Source: Promethearchaeota archaeon (lineage in GTDB: Archaea > Asgardarchaeota > Lokiarchaeia > Sigynarchaeales > SOKP01). Taken from it: a stretch of 54,707 bases of DNA. The position numbers were made by a program, and so were the translations under genes. Shown piece after piece: positions 37,218-47,621 of the stretch. The stretch's first letter is position 1; the number at the start of each line of letters is the position of its first letter. Location: contig JAHPYY010000225.1 in NCBI GenBank assembly GCA_019058515.1, positions 1 through 54,707 of the forward strand. Reading direction: 5' to 3'. The notes beneath the pieces were generated by a model, which did not search any database, was not told the origin of the DNA, and was given only the letters and a program-made list of their open reading frames with translations.

Positions 37218-37938
37218 AAAGAAAATTATTGGACTTCTTGGAGGTATGGGTCCTGAAGCGACTGATTATTTGTATATCCAAATACTGCGATTTACTCCGG
37301 TCCAAATGGATCAAAATCACATTCCTACCATAATTTATTCAAATACTCAGATACCTGATAGAACAGAATCAATTTTGAGTGGAAATCATAGCGAAATTGT
37401 AAGAGCTTTAGTAAAATCAGCTAAAGTTTTAGAAAATTGCGGAGTTTATTTCATTGTAATTCCATGCAATACCGCCCATTTCTACTTCGAAGATATAAAA
37501 AAGAATATTAACATACCAATTCTTAACATGGTAAATTTATCGCTCCCAAAATTAAAAACTGATTTGTCTCAAGGTCAGAAAAGCACCAAAGGTATTGTTG
37601 TGGGACTATTAGCTACAAGTAGTACGGCAAAATCAAGGATTTATACAAACAGTGGAAATTTAATTGGAATAGATGTTATAACTCCTTCAACAGAGATTTA
37701 GGAAGAAGTTATGAAAATTATTAATACAATTAAGAGAAGAGGCGTTAGTTTATCCTTAAAAGCCAAGTCGTTCGAAATTATTAGGAAATTTAGAGACGCT
37801 TATCAAGTTAAATGGGTAATTCTTGGATGTACAGAATTGCCTTTATTGTTTAATTCTTTTGAAGATTTACAAAACAATTACTTATTTGACCTTATGTTAT
37901 ATCTAGCCAAAATCTCTGTCTCAAGAGCTTTAAGTTGA
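37204..37938 (+). pseudogene. Broken aspartate/glutamate racemase family gene
   Basis: One reading frame carries an Asp/Glu racemase from KKIIGLLGGMGPEATDYLY to the C-terminal GCTELPLLF. Both catalytic cysteines are present (PCNTAHFY and GCTEL). The frame is cut by a TAG at 37699-37701, after TPSTEI, where relatives often have Gln or Glu followed by EEVM. Only one base change (CAG to TAG) is needed. No ATG, GTG or TTG start lies upstream of the conserved KKIIGLLGG strand in this frame; the ATG at 37246 would remove it. The C-terminus also departs from the family. I call it a pseudogene. An intact relative lies at 44038. Confidence 0.7.
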
Positions 37939-38033
37939 AACCAACTGAGTGGACAAACATTGGTCTCTATTTATTTTATTATTCAGCGTGATCAATAGAT
38001 GATTAACATCCACTTTAGGATCTATATAATAAA

Positions 38034-38189
38034 ATGATCGAACAATATTGTTCGGGAATTCATTTATTTTTAAGCTGGTTTGTTCGCTTACCCGTGATTT
38101 TGCAATTTCACTTTGTGGTTTCGTTTGTAGTAATAATTTGCTTAATGATCATAGGAATAGTTTTTCTCATCAAAGAATTCAGGGAATAA
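38034..38189 (+). CDS. Possible small membrane protein, 51 residues
   Basis: An ATG at 38034 opens a 51-residue frame ending in TAA at 38187-38189. It encodes a short polar start, then a hydrophobic helix (FHFVVSFVVIICLMIIGIVF) and a basic-acidic tail KEFRE, typical of a single-pass membrane protein. It is convergent to the Roadblock gene, with 11 bases between the stops. TATA-like TCTATATAATAAA lies directly before the start. The codons for residues 3-7 overlap a 16-base palindrome. It is small and unrecognised. Confidence 0.4.
   Translation: MIEQYCSGIHLFLSWFVRLPVILQFHFVVSFVVIICLMIIGIVFLIKEFRE
38039..38054. promoter_or_regulatory. Perfect 16-base palindrome
   Basis: CGAACAATATTGTTCG is a perfect palindrome in the 5' end of the small membrane ORF. 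Such symmetry is typical of sites for dimeric regulators. It lies just downstream of a TATA-like stretch, where a repressor could block transcription. Confidence 0.4.
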
Positions 38190-38200
38190 GTGAAAAAATC

Positions 38201-38593
38201 CTACAAAAACTCAGAAATCTCATCACAAACTTTCTCACACTCCAGAAAAATCAATCCTAATTTTTCATTGACTTCCTTTGAGGTGGAAATAGCTAAAAGC
38301 GCTTGAGAACTAAGTTTGAATACAATTAAATATCCAAAATCGCCCTTAACATAGACTCTATCGAAGCTACCCAGACTCATTTCAACTGTTACATTTTTTG
38401 AGATCGATGAAATTACAGCACTAACCACCGCAAGCTTTGTTTCATCCATTAGTGGAGGTAATGCAGATGCAATTGCTAATCCTTCACTAGAAACAATCGC
38501 GGCAGCATTAATTTCAGGGAGATTATTGATAAGTCGTTTTAAGCTACTTATGATAATGTTTTGTGGGCTCTTTAAGTAAATTTGGTTTTCCAT
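38201..38593 (-). CDS. Roadblock/LC7 domain protein
   Basis: A 130-residue protein that is almost all one Roadblock/LC7 domain. The typical pattern is present: a first helix, then INAAAIVSSEGLAIASALPP, a long central helix (DETKLAVVSAVISSISK), the strand FDRVYVKGDFGYLIVFKL and a final helix. Such proteins dimerise and act as GTPase regulators (MglB) or as scaffold subunits (Ragulator, dynein). Two small GTPases are in this window but not adjacent. It is convergent to a possible small membrane protein. Confidence 0.9.
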   Translation of the reverse strand: MENQIYLKSPQNIIISSLKRLINNLPEINAAAIVSSEGLAIASALPPLMDETKLAVVSAVISSISKNVTVEMSLGSFDRVYVKGDFGYLIVFKLSSQALLAISTSKEVNEKLGLIFLECEKVCDEISEFL

Positions 38594-38755
38594 AATTAAA
38601 GGATATTTGTATTAATAATATACATACTTGTAATTTCTATAATAAATAAGAATCTTGTACATATATAAGTAACTTTATTTAGTTATAAATAATCAAAACC
38701 TAAGAAAAACTAATCTAGGCAAGGAATAATTTTTAATTCTTAATAATTTATCTAA

Positions 38756-40081
<1,326 letters not shown>

Positions 40082-40243
40082 CTACCTTGAGTTAATATCA
40101 TATCTAAAATATTCTTTAAATCCAAAAATGATCATTAATAAAAATTTAAAAAGTTTTTACTAAAAATTCAATGGATAGAACTATTTTTATAGGCGTTTTA
40201 TCTTGTAAATTTTAGCACTATCTTTATTCTTCTCTATAGAAAT

Positions 40244-41197
40244 ATGCCCTTCTTAAAAAAATCGTTTAAGATTTTAATTAATCAGACCCACAATGAAATG
40301 CTTAATGAGTCTGACGAGGAATTCGCAGATTTTTTCAAATTTTTGAAGCAACAATCGATTAAAGTCGATTTTAATCGCAACCGAGATATAACTAAAAGCT
40401 TATTCAGCTCTATCGATATCTTTGTTATTGGCAATCCAATTGGAGAGCTTTTCTCTAGTAGTGAAATTGACGCTATAATTGATTATGTACGGGAAGGGGG
40501 AGCCTTACTCTTAATGAGCGAATATGGCTCAGATTTCCTACAAAAAACCAATTTAAACGATATATCAAACAAGCATTTCGGAATTTACTTTGAAAAAAAC
40601 ATAGTAAAAGAACATAATAAGATCAACCAAAACTGCCCAAGCATTCTAAACATTCGTAAAATAAATAAATCATATAAATTTTCAAACCAGATAAGAGAAT
40701 TAGTTATCGGGGGTACATGTTCGTTATTCTTAAATCAAAAAGCAAAACTTCTTCTAAAAACTGACCAAAAAGAAGTATGGTCAGAAATATATGATGACAC
40801 CAACGAGAAGTGGATAAAAAATAACGAGAATCAACAAGTTATTGCAGCATATACTGTGTTTGGGCAAGGAAAGGTAGTAGCGATGGGTGATATTGATATT
40901 TTAACAAATGATCCCAATATAGGTTTAAATCAATTCGATAATAAGAAGTTTATTTTAAACATATTAAATTGGTTTTCAGAACCAGTAAAGAAAGATAATG
41001 TTATGCATTTTATTTTAACGCAATTAGGAGAAATCCAAAATAGTATAATAGAAGTAAATAAAAAAATCATCAATTTAATAGAAACCTCATCGGTATTAGA
41101 GGAAAGGATATCAATGATTGAAAAACATCAAAAGATTCATTTAGGGAAAAAATTCGTTTTAATAAATGAGGACGAAGAATCTAAGTACCAAGAATAA
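40244..41197 (+). CDS. GIFT domain-like protein (IFT52/GldG type)
   Basis: A 317-residue protein. The first 230 residues resemble the GIFT domain shared by GldG, IFT52 and related glutamine amidotransferase-like folds: KILINQTHNEMLNE, then FVIGNPIGELFSSSEIDAII, then VREGGALLLMSEYGS and FGQGKVVAMGDIDIL. The last 80 residues form a coiled coil. No catalytic triad is seen, so it is probably a binding protein. IFT52 is a core part of the eukaryotic cilium transport complex, and GldG is part of a bacterial transporter. The nearest relative needs a structure-based search. It precedes the tldD gene by 83 bases. Confidence 0.65.
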   Translation: MPFLKKSFKILINQTHNEMLNESDEEFADFFKFLKQQSIKVDFNRNRDITKSLFSSIDIFVIGNPIGELFSSSEIDAIIDYVREGGALLLMSEYGSDFLQKTNLNDISNKHFGIYFEKNIVKEHNKINQNCPSILNIRKINKSYKFSNQIRELVIGGTCSLFLNQKAKLLLKTDQKEVWSEIYDDTNEKWIKNNENQQVIAAYTVFGQGKVVAMGDIDILTNDPNIGLNQFDNKKFILNILNWFSEPVKKDNVMHFILTQLGEIQNSIIEVNKKIINLIETSSVLEERISMIEKHQKIHLGKKFVLINEDEESKYQE

Positions 41198-41280
41198 AAT
41201 ATTAAAATTGAATAAAAAAGTTTGAAACTATAAAATACATAGATTATTACTTCGTATTATACAACTCTTTATTCTTACTA

Positions 41281-42669
41281 ATGGAAGAAAGTTCTAATTC
41301 CTACGAAGATCTTATTATTTCGTTTCAAGAAATAGCTCACTCGTTCAATAGGAATAGGATATTTATCGACATTTTATACGATAATAATTACTCGCTAAAT
41401 ATTCTTAAGACTAAATCTACAGAAAAAATTTCGTTAATTTCTAACAGATCTGGAATCGTTATGAGGACTTTTAACGGAATATGGAACGAGTGGGCGATGG
41501 GAAATATACCAGAATTAATAAACACATCTCGTAAGGTTCCAAGTTCTAATAATCAAGGAGTAAATTTAGAAAGATTTGAGGGTTGGACTCTAAACAAAGT
41601 GGTAAAACTGGAGAGGAGCCCTTTTGACATACCTATTGGAAATAAATTAGATGCTGTTAGAAATCTATTTAAATCGATACAAAACTTTGATTCAAGAATT
41701 AGTAATACAAAAATACAATATAAAGAAAATCTAATTACGCGTATTTATGTAAATAATGAAGGTTGTGAATTAAGACAAGTTATTCCGAGAACGCGCTTGT
41801 TTATCAAACCCATTGCTAAAAAAGATGGTATAAAAGAGTTTGATTACTACTCCAGAGGAGGACAAATTGGTTTTGACATTGTTGAAGGTATACAGAACGA
41901 AGAGATTGAAAAAATCGCAAACAACTCGTTAGAAATGTTAAAGGCAAAATCTCCTCCATCAGGCGAATTCCCTATAATATTAGACGCGAATATGGCAGGG
42001 CTTGTGGCTCACGAGAGTTTTGGTCACGGATTAGAAGCCGATCAAATACTAAGAGGACGTAGCTATTTAACTCCGTATATAAACAAGAGAGTTGCGTCAG
42101 ATATTTGCGAAATCAACGATACTCCAAATCTCGAAGCTCAAAACGGATCCTATTTCTTTGACGACGAAGGCATCAAAGCAGGCGATACCATTTTAGTTAA
42201 AGAGGGCGTTCTAATAAATCTACTTCATAATAGAGAAACTGCTTCTAGGTTAAAGAGTACTCCAAAAGGAAATGGAAGAAGAGAAAGCTACATTCATCCA
42301 ATTCACGTCCGAATGAGCAATACATATTTTAAGTCTGGTGATATGACTATCCAGGAAATGATATCAGAATTAAAAGATGGGGTGTTTTTAGTTGGAGGAT
42401 ATTTTGGTATGGAAGATCCTCTCGGTGGGGGAATGCAGTGTACATCAAAAAAAGGATACTTAATAGAAGGAGGGCAAATAAGTCACCCCTTTAAATCCAT
42501 TACTTTAAGCGGTCCGGTTCTCGAACTTCTTCAAAATATAGATGGCATTTCAAAAGAGAAATTAACATTAAAACCAGGAAACTGCGGTAAAGGAGACGAA
42601 GATACTGTACCTGTTACAACAGGTGGTTCTGCTATAAAAGTAAAGAAAGCGCTAATTAGTCCCGGGTGA
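41281..42669 (+). CDS. tldD: TldD family metalloprotease
   Basis: A 462-residue TldD/PmbA family peptidase subunit with the zinc-binding motif HESFGHGLEAD (HExxxH). The C-terminal GGSAIKVKKALISPG and GGYFGMEDPLGGG are typical of TldD. With TldE it forms a heterodimeric protease that cuts unfolded or short peptides and, in bacteria, microcin precursors. The tldE gene begins immediately after the stop, so they form one operon. The start is ATG. Confidence 0.92.
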   Translation: MEESSNSYEDLIISFQEIAHSFNRNRIFIDILYDNNYSLNILKTKSTEKISLISNRSGIVMRTFNGIWNEWAMGNIPELINTSRKVPSSNNQGVNLERFEGWTLNKVVKLERSPFDIPIGNKLDAVRNLFKSIQNFDSRISNTKIQYKENLITRIYVNNEGCELRQVIPRTRLFIKPIAKKDGIKEFDYYSRGGQIGFDIVEGIQNEEIEKIANNSLEMLKAKSPPSGEFPIILDANMAGLVAHESFGHGLEADQILRGRSYLTPYINKRVASDICEINDTPNLEAQNGSYFFDDEGIKAGDTILVKEGVLINLLHNRETASRLKSTPKGNGRRESYIHPIHVRMSNTYFKSGDMTIQEMISELKDGVFLVGGYFGMEDPLGGGMQCTSKKGYLIEGGQISHPFKSITLSGPVLELLQNIDGISKEKLTLKPGNCGKGDEDTVPVTTGGSAIKVKKALISPG

Positions 42670-44007
42670 TTGAATACGACAGAAATTGATACTATTGGAC
42701 GATTAATTAAAGAAATTAAGAAGTTTCCTGTTGATGGATACGAAATCTTAACAAAAAAGACGCAGATCTATGAAAATTCATACCGTAAAAATCAATTAGA
42801 GTCTAAAAGAAATGGTATATCTGATAGTTTTATACTTCGAATATTAGTTCAAAAAGGAAATAAGTCTGGAATTGGCGTTGTAACTGGAAAAGACAAGGGA
42901 ACCACTGAACTTCGACAAGATATAAAACATTGCTACAAACTAGCGACCTTAAATACTGTTCCAAAATATTATTTTCCTGAAAAAAAGAAATACTCTACAA
43001 TTAGAGTTGTTGAAGCTGAGATTTTAAATAATCCCATTGAGACAACCGACGATATTTCGAGAAATACGTTTGAAGCATTAAAGCAATTCAATAACGTTAA
43101 ACCTACATTCGGTAGAATTGGAACATTCATTCAAGAAAGAAAGTTGGAAAACAGCTCTGATGTACAATTAAGTAGTATTAAGACTTTTATTCACCTAGAA
43201 TTTGCAATAAAAGCCGAAAAAAACGGAAAATTAGCAGAATATTGGGATAATCTTTATATAAAAGATATTTCTCTGTTAAATCTTCAGTCAAGATTCGAAC
43301 ATTGGTCTAAAGTGGCAACTGACTCGTTAAATTCAATCTCTCCACAAAAAAGTGAAAATGCAATTGTTTTATTTTCCCCGAATGTGTTAAGGACTGCGTT
43401 TAATCCTGTTTTAAGTTATCATATCTCAGGAAAAGCTCATTACGAAAAATTATCAGCTTTAGCCATTGGAGAGAAAGTCGCGGACAAAGATTTTACGCTA
43501 TATGATGATGGGTTACTTCAAGGAGGTTTGAGATCTAATACTTGGGACGGTGAAGGAAATCCTCAGAGTACTACAAAAGTAGTTGAAAATGGTATTTTCA
43601 CCAAGCGTATTTACGATCAGAAACACGGATTAATTGAAAACTCTGAATCAACCGGAAATGGTTTCAGAAGCGATGATGGAGCGGTCACAAACACAGTCTC
43701 CAATTTATGCGTAAATTCTGGGTCAAAACTTCTCGATGATATAATATCGTCAATTCAAAAAGGTTTTTACATAGATAAATTCTCTTGGTTAAGACCCGAA
43801 GAATTATCAGGTTCCTTTGGCGCTGAAATAAGAAATGGATATCATATAAAGAATGGTGAGCTCGTAGACCCTATAAAAGGAGGAAATGTAAGCGGTAATG
43901 TTCTTGAAATGATTAAGAATATTCTTTACATTTCAAAGGAGCGAGAATTTTCGAGAAATGCATATTTACCATATATATGTTTTAATAATTTAGCAATTTC
44001 GAGTTAA
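42670..44007 (+). CDS. tldE: TldE/PmbA family protein
   Basis: A 445-residue partner of TldD. It lacks the HExxxH zinc motif, as expected for TldE/PmbA, and keeps motifs such as NAIVLFSPNVLRTAFNP, LRSNTWDGEGNPQSTT and GGNVSGNVLEM. The start is TTG directly after the TldD stop with no gap. The two subunits form the active protease together. An intact Asp/Glu racemase gene follows 30 bases downstream, so the transcript may continue into it. Confidence 0.9.
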   Translation: MNTTEIDTIGRLIKEIKKFPVDGYEILTKKTQIYENSYRKNQLESKRNGISDSFILRILVQKGNKSGIGVVTGKDKGTTELRQDIKHCYKLATLNTVPKYYFPEKKKYSTIRVVEAEILNNPIETTDDISRNTFEALKQFNNVKPTFGRIGTFIQERKLENSSDVQLSSIKTFIHLEFAIKAEKNGKLAEYWDNLYIKDISLLNLQSRFEHWSKVATDSLNSISPQKSENAIVLFSPNVLRTAFNPVLSYHISGKAHYEKLSALAIGEKVADKDFTLYDDGLLQGGLRSNTWDGEGNPQSTTKVVENGIFTKRIYDQKHGLIENSESTGNGFRSDDGAVTNTVSNLCVNSGSKLLDDIISSIQKGFYIDKFSWLRPEELSGSFGAEIRNGYHIKNGELVDPIKGGNVSGNVLEMIKNILYISKEREFSRNAYLPYICFNNLAISS

Positions 44008-44037
44008 TTTAATTCATATAAAATTTGGAGATAAATA

Positions 44038-44745
44038 ATGAAAGTTATTGGGCTAATTGGAGGGATGAGTTGGGAATCAAGTTTAGAATATTACAGAATA
44101 ATTAATGAACTAATTAAAAAGAAGTTAGGAAATTTACATTCTGCTGAATGTATTCTCTACTCTGTCGATTTTGAAGAAATAGAGGGCCTTCAAAAGGAAG
44201 AAAAATGGGAGGAATTATCCAAGATAATGCTTGACAAGGCTAAAGCACTTCAAGCTGCAGGTGCGGAATTTATTGTTATTTGCACAAATACAATGCACCT
44301 TCTAGCTGATAACATTATAAACAATTCTGAAATACACATAGCTTTGCTTCACATTGCTGACGCAACGGGGATAAAGATTAAAGAAGAGAATCTAAGTTCG
44401 GTAGGATTAATTGGTACTAAATTTACAATGGAAAAAAACTTTTACAAGAAAATTTTAAGAGAGAGATACGAATTACGCGTAATAATTCCTGAACCTGAAG
44501 AAAGAGAAATTATTCACAATATTATTTATGATGAATTATGCGTTGGAAAAATTCTTGATAGCTCTAAAAGTAAATATCTTAAAATTATAGATAGTTTAAT
44601 TAATAACGGAGCCGAAGGTATTGTTTTAGGTTGCACGGAAATCCCCCTATTAGTTAAGCAAGAGGATATTAAGATCCCAATATTTGATACGACTTATTTA
44701 CATGCAGAACATGCAGTAAATTATGCATTAAACAACACAAAATAA
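44038..44745 (+). CDS. Aspartate/glutamate racemase family protein
   Basis: A 235-residue protein with both catalytic cysteines of the Asp/Glu racemase family in standard motifs: CTNTMHLLAD and GCTEIPLLV. The N-terminus IGLIGGMSWESSLEYYRIIN is typical of the YgeA/aspartate racemase branch. It would interconvert D- and L-acidic amino acids. The ATG follows GGAGAT at a good spacing. It could be co-transcribed with tldDE. The broken relative at 37204 is only distantly similar. Confidence 0.88.
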   Translation: MKVIGLIGGMSWESSLEYYRIINELIKKKLGNLHSAECILYSVDFEEIEGLQKEEKWEELSKIMLDKAKALQAAGAEFIVICTNTMHLLADNIINNSEIHIALLHIADATGIKIKEENLSSVGLIGTKFTMEKNFYKKILRERYELRVIIPEPEEREIIHNIIYDELCVGKILDSSKSKYLKIIDSLINNGAEGIVLGCTEIPLLVKQEDIKIPIFDTTYLHAEHAVNYALNNTK

Positions 44746-44918
44746 AGTCTCTTGGTTTTCTTTTATAATAGTAGTTATTCAGAAAAAACTAAAATTTTTT
44801 TTTATTTTCTATTCGATTTCAATCTGTTAATAAAATCAAAATTCAAGTTAAGGAAAATATTTATTTTTAACAAGAGAAATTTACTTAAATATTTCAAAAT
44901 TTGAAATCTAATTAGGAT

Positions 44919-45455
44919 GTGAGAATAATTTCAGAACATAAAGGCTTTACAAACGATGATTTAATGGATATCTTAAATGGTCAGAAAGAGGTGGGAAATC
45001 AGTATAAATCCCATTTTTTCTCTATGTTTGCTCAACTTTTTTGTACCATAACAGAAGAAGTAATAAGCGAGTTCGGCGAGAGAGGAAAAGAAGTTATAGA
45101 AAAATCTGTGCAGAAATATGGAGAAGAAAGAGGAAAAAGAATAGCAGAGCTTGTAAAATCGCTTGGAAAAGAATTAACCTTAAAGAATTTCTTTATATAT
45201 GGAGATTTGGATGGAAAAAACACTCTAAAATACAAGCCTAAAGTGGTAGATGGTAATTTTGAGATTGTTGGCAGAAAATGCGTGTTTTGTACCGGATGTA
45301 AAGAATGGGACAAACTCGAGTATGGCAAACTCTATTGCAAACACATTGATACCTCAATATTGAAAGGATATAACCCAAAATTAAAGATTGAAGTACCTTC
45401 TATGCAAACTCATGGAGACAAACGATGTATTCTTAGATACATAATTAATGAATAG
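44919..45455 (+). CDS. ATC hydrolase-like protein
   Basis: A 178-residue protein of the L-2-amino-thiazoline-4-carboxylate hydrolase type (ATC_hydrolase family). The helical N-terminal half (VISEFGERGKEVIEKSVQKYGEERG) and the cysteine-containing C-terminal half (KCVFCTGCKEW, LYCKHID, then THGDKRCILRY) agree. In this group many members are not true ATC hydrolases, so the substrate is open. The start is GTG. The FrdA-like gene starts 12 bases downstream, so they form one operon. Confidence 0.72.
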   Translation: MRIISEHKGFTNDDLMDILNGQKEVGNQYKSHFFSMFAQLFCTITEEVISEFGERGKEVIEKSVQKYGEERGKRIAELVKSLGKELTLKNFFIYGDLDGKNTLKYKPKVVDGNFEIVGRKCVFCTGCKEWDKLEYGKLYCKHIDTSILKGYNPKLKIEVPSMQTHGDKRCILRYIINE

Positions 45456-45467
45456 GAGTTTGTACTA

Positions 45468-47291
45468 ATGGAAAACTTGAAAAATCTATGCGATAAAATA
45501 ATAACTACCGAGCTTCTCATTGTAGGGAGCGAAGGGGCAGGAGGACACGCTGCAATCGAAGCTTCAAAAAGCGGAATAGACATATTGATAGCAACAAAAG
45601 GGCGAATTGGCCAGTGTGGCGCTTCACAAATGGCAGGAGTAGATTTTAATGTGGATGGAATTAGTGCAAAAGAGTTGGGTTTCGAAGGAGACGATAGAGA
45701 TAGTACTAAGTTATTTTTCGAGACATTAGTTAGAGAGGGTTTATATCTCGGAAATCAGAAAATGCTCGAGAAATACATAGAATACGCTCCAAAGGTTATG
45801 AAAGATTTAATGGATTGGGGAATGCGGATATATAGTTATCAATCTGCGCATACCGAGGAAATAGCAAGGGGAATTATTTCAGCAGGCACATTATGGGTTG
45901 CTGCGATTCGAAAAAGGGTAAAGGAGTTAAAAATACCGATACTTGAAGATGTCATGGTAATCGATTTGCTGCGGAATGAGGGAAGAATTTCAGGAGCACT
46001 CGCAATTGATATTAAGACTGGTGAAACCATTGTTATAAAATGCAAAGCAATTATTTTAGCTACTGGGGGGTGGCACGGTGCTTATTCTTTTAACACTGGT
46101 CCGTACGATTTAACTGGCGATGGAATTGCTATGGCTTATAGAGCGGGAGTAGAATTAATTTCAATGGAAATGGTCCAATTTTGTCCTATAACATTAGTTT
46201 GGCCACCAAAAGAGCGAGGAAGCATTGTATTATATATTATATGCGAAGTAGATCCATTTGGTGAAGTGCTACGACTCTTAAATAAACACGGAGAGCGCTT
46301 CATGGAAAAATACGACCCTCAAAATTTGGAACAAAGCACCAAAGAAATCGTCTCAGTTGCGTCTCAAATAGAGATTGAAGAAGGTAGGGGCGGTCCCCAC
46401 GGCGGTGTGTATTTCTCAATGAAGCACGCAAGAAAAAAGTTCATGGACATGATTATTCGCGTAGCAGCTCACCGTATTCAGAACGAATATAGAGACACTC
46501 GCTACGAGCTAACGAAATTGTTGCCAATATTACTAGAAAAACTTAAGACCGAAGATATAGAGGTAGGAAACGCCGCTCATTATATGAATGGAGGTATAAA
46601 AGTTAATGAAAAAACAGAAACTTCGCTTCCAGGGTTATATGCTGCTGGAGAATGCTCAGGATGCCTGTGGGGTGCCGTAAGGGTTGCTTCTGCTTGCACC
46701 GAGGCGGGGGTACACGGTAAAATAGCGGGAGAAATTGCGCCTCAATATGTAAAACGAGTCGATTTCGCGACTATAGACGAGGAACAACTAAAGTCACACT
46801 TAGATCGCATAAACAAACCACTAACTCGAGAAGCTGGAATTGCTCCTAACGACCTTCAAGCAAAAATGCATCAAATATCAGATAAAAAGATTGGATTAAT
46901 CAAGGACGGATTGTTATTGAAAGAAGCAGTCGAAGAAATAAGTGAGTTATTATGTCGCGATGTGGAAAATCTTTATGTCCCTATGAAAAGTGTTAAATCC
47001 CTTAATTATGATTGGTTCAGATCCTTAGAGCTTAGGAATATGTTAACCTGCTTGCATCTCTCATCTAAATCATCGCTCATTCGAGAAGAAAGCCGGGGAG
47101 AGTTCTATCGGAAGGATAAAGTTTATACTGACAACGACAATTGGTTAAAAAACATTGTAATAAGAAAATCTGATGGAGAACCAGTAATTAGGTTTGAAGA
47201 TCCTGTAGTTACTAACATACCATTACCTACGGGAAAGTTAACTTACCAAGAAGCGGTAGGTGTAGCTACTGCGTCTTTAAAAAGAGACTAA
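45468..47291 (+). CDS. FrdA/SdhA-like flavoprotein
   Basis: A 607-residue FAD protein of the fumarate reductase/succinate dehydrogenase flavoprotein superfamily. The N-terminal nucleotide-binding part is LLIVGSEGAGGHAAIEASKS. Later motifs are ALVLATGG-like IILATGGWHGAYS, RGGPHGGVYFSM and LYAAGECSGCLWGAVRVASACTEAG. No twin-arginine signal is seen, so it is cytosolic. It is followed 9 bases later by a half-length SdhB-type ferredoxin. The substrate could be fumarate, aspartate or a 2-enoate; the sequence does not decide. Confidence 0.85.
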   Translation: MENLKNLCDKIITTELLIVGSEGAGGHAAIEASKSGIDILIATKGRIGQCGASQMAGVDFNVDGISAKELGFEGDDRDSTKLFFETLVREGLYLGNQKMLEKYIEYAPKVMKDLMDWGMRIYSYQSAHTEEIARGIISAGTLWVAAIRKRVKELKIPILEDVMVIDLLRNEGRISGALAIDIKTGETIVIKCKAIILATGGWHGAYSFNTGPYDLTGDGIAMAYRAGVELISMEMVQFCPITLVWPPKERGSIVLYIICEVDPFGEVLRLLNKHGERFMEKYDPQNLEQSTKEIVSVASQIEIEEGRGGPHGGVYFSMKHARKKFMDMIIRVAAHRIQNEYRDTRYELTKLLPILLEKLKTEDIEVGNAAHYMNGGIKVNEKTETSLPGLYAAGECSGCLWGAVRVASACTEAGVHGKIAGEIAPQYVKRVDFATIDEEQLKSHLDRINKPLTREAGIAPNDLQAKMHQISDKKIGLIKDGLLLKEAVEEISELLCRDVENLYVPMKSVKSLNYDWFRSLELRNMLTCLHLSSKSSLIREESRGEFYRKDKVYTDNDNWLKNIVIRKSDGEPVIRFEDPVVTNIPLPTGKLTYQEAVGVATASLKRD

Positions 47292-47300
47292 GAGGGAATT

Positions 47301-47621
47301 ATGATGCCAGCAGAAAAATTAATACAAGTAAAGTGTTTCCGATTTGATCCTAAGAAGGATGAAGCTCCCTATTACGATACCTACGATGTTCCGTTGAGTG
47401 GTACTATGAGCGTCCAGGACTGCTTAATGTACATTAGAGAACACTTAGACTCGAGTTTGGCGTTCTTTATTAATTGTAGATTAGGTTTTTGCCGAAGGTG
47501 TTTGGTAAGAGTAAATGGAAAATCCTGTCTAGCCTGCTTAATGGATGTTACGGGGGATATGACCATAGAACCTGTCTTGAAAGAAAAAGTTATACGAGAT
47601 CTATGGACCGATGGAATATAG
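47301..47621 (+). CDS. Half-length SdhB-like 2Fe-2S ferredoxin
   Basis: A 106-residue protein equal to the N-terminal half of SdhB/FrdB. The plant-type 2Fe-2S ligands are C59, C64, C67 and C79 in the pattern C-x4-C-x2-C-x11-C (INCRLGFCRRC and SCLAC). The C-terminal 3Fe-4S/4Fe-4S half is missing. It sits directly behind the FrdA-like gene and is presumably its electron partner. The start is ATGATG after GAGGGA. The GNAT gene overlaps its end by 11 bases. Confidence 0.85.
   Translation: MMPAEKLIQVKCFRFDPKKDEAPYYDTYDVPLSGTMSVQDCLMYIREHLDSSLAFFINCRLGFCRRCLVRVNGKSCLACLMDVTGDMTIEPVLKEKVIRDLWTDGI

Noticed and set aside
37699..37701. Pyrrolysine at the TAG codon in the racemase gene
   Set aside because: No pyl genes are in the window, other genes here end in TAG (for example at 2935-2937), and the racemase also lacks a normal start, so decay is simpler. 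Kept only as a point to check.
38048..38260. A 70-residue rightward reading frame overlapping the Roadblock gene and the small membrane ORF
   Set aside because: It overlaps the well-supported Roadblock gene on the other strand and has no family features; the shorter frame at 38034 reads better as a protein.
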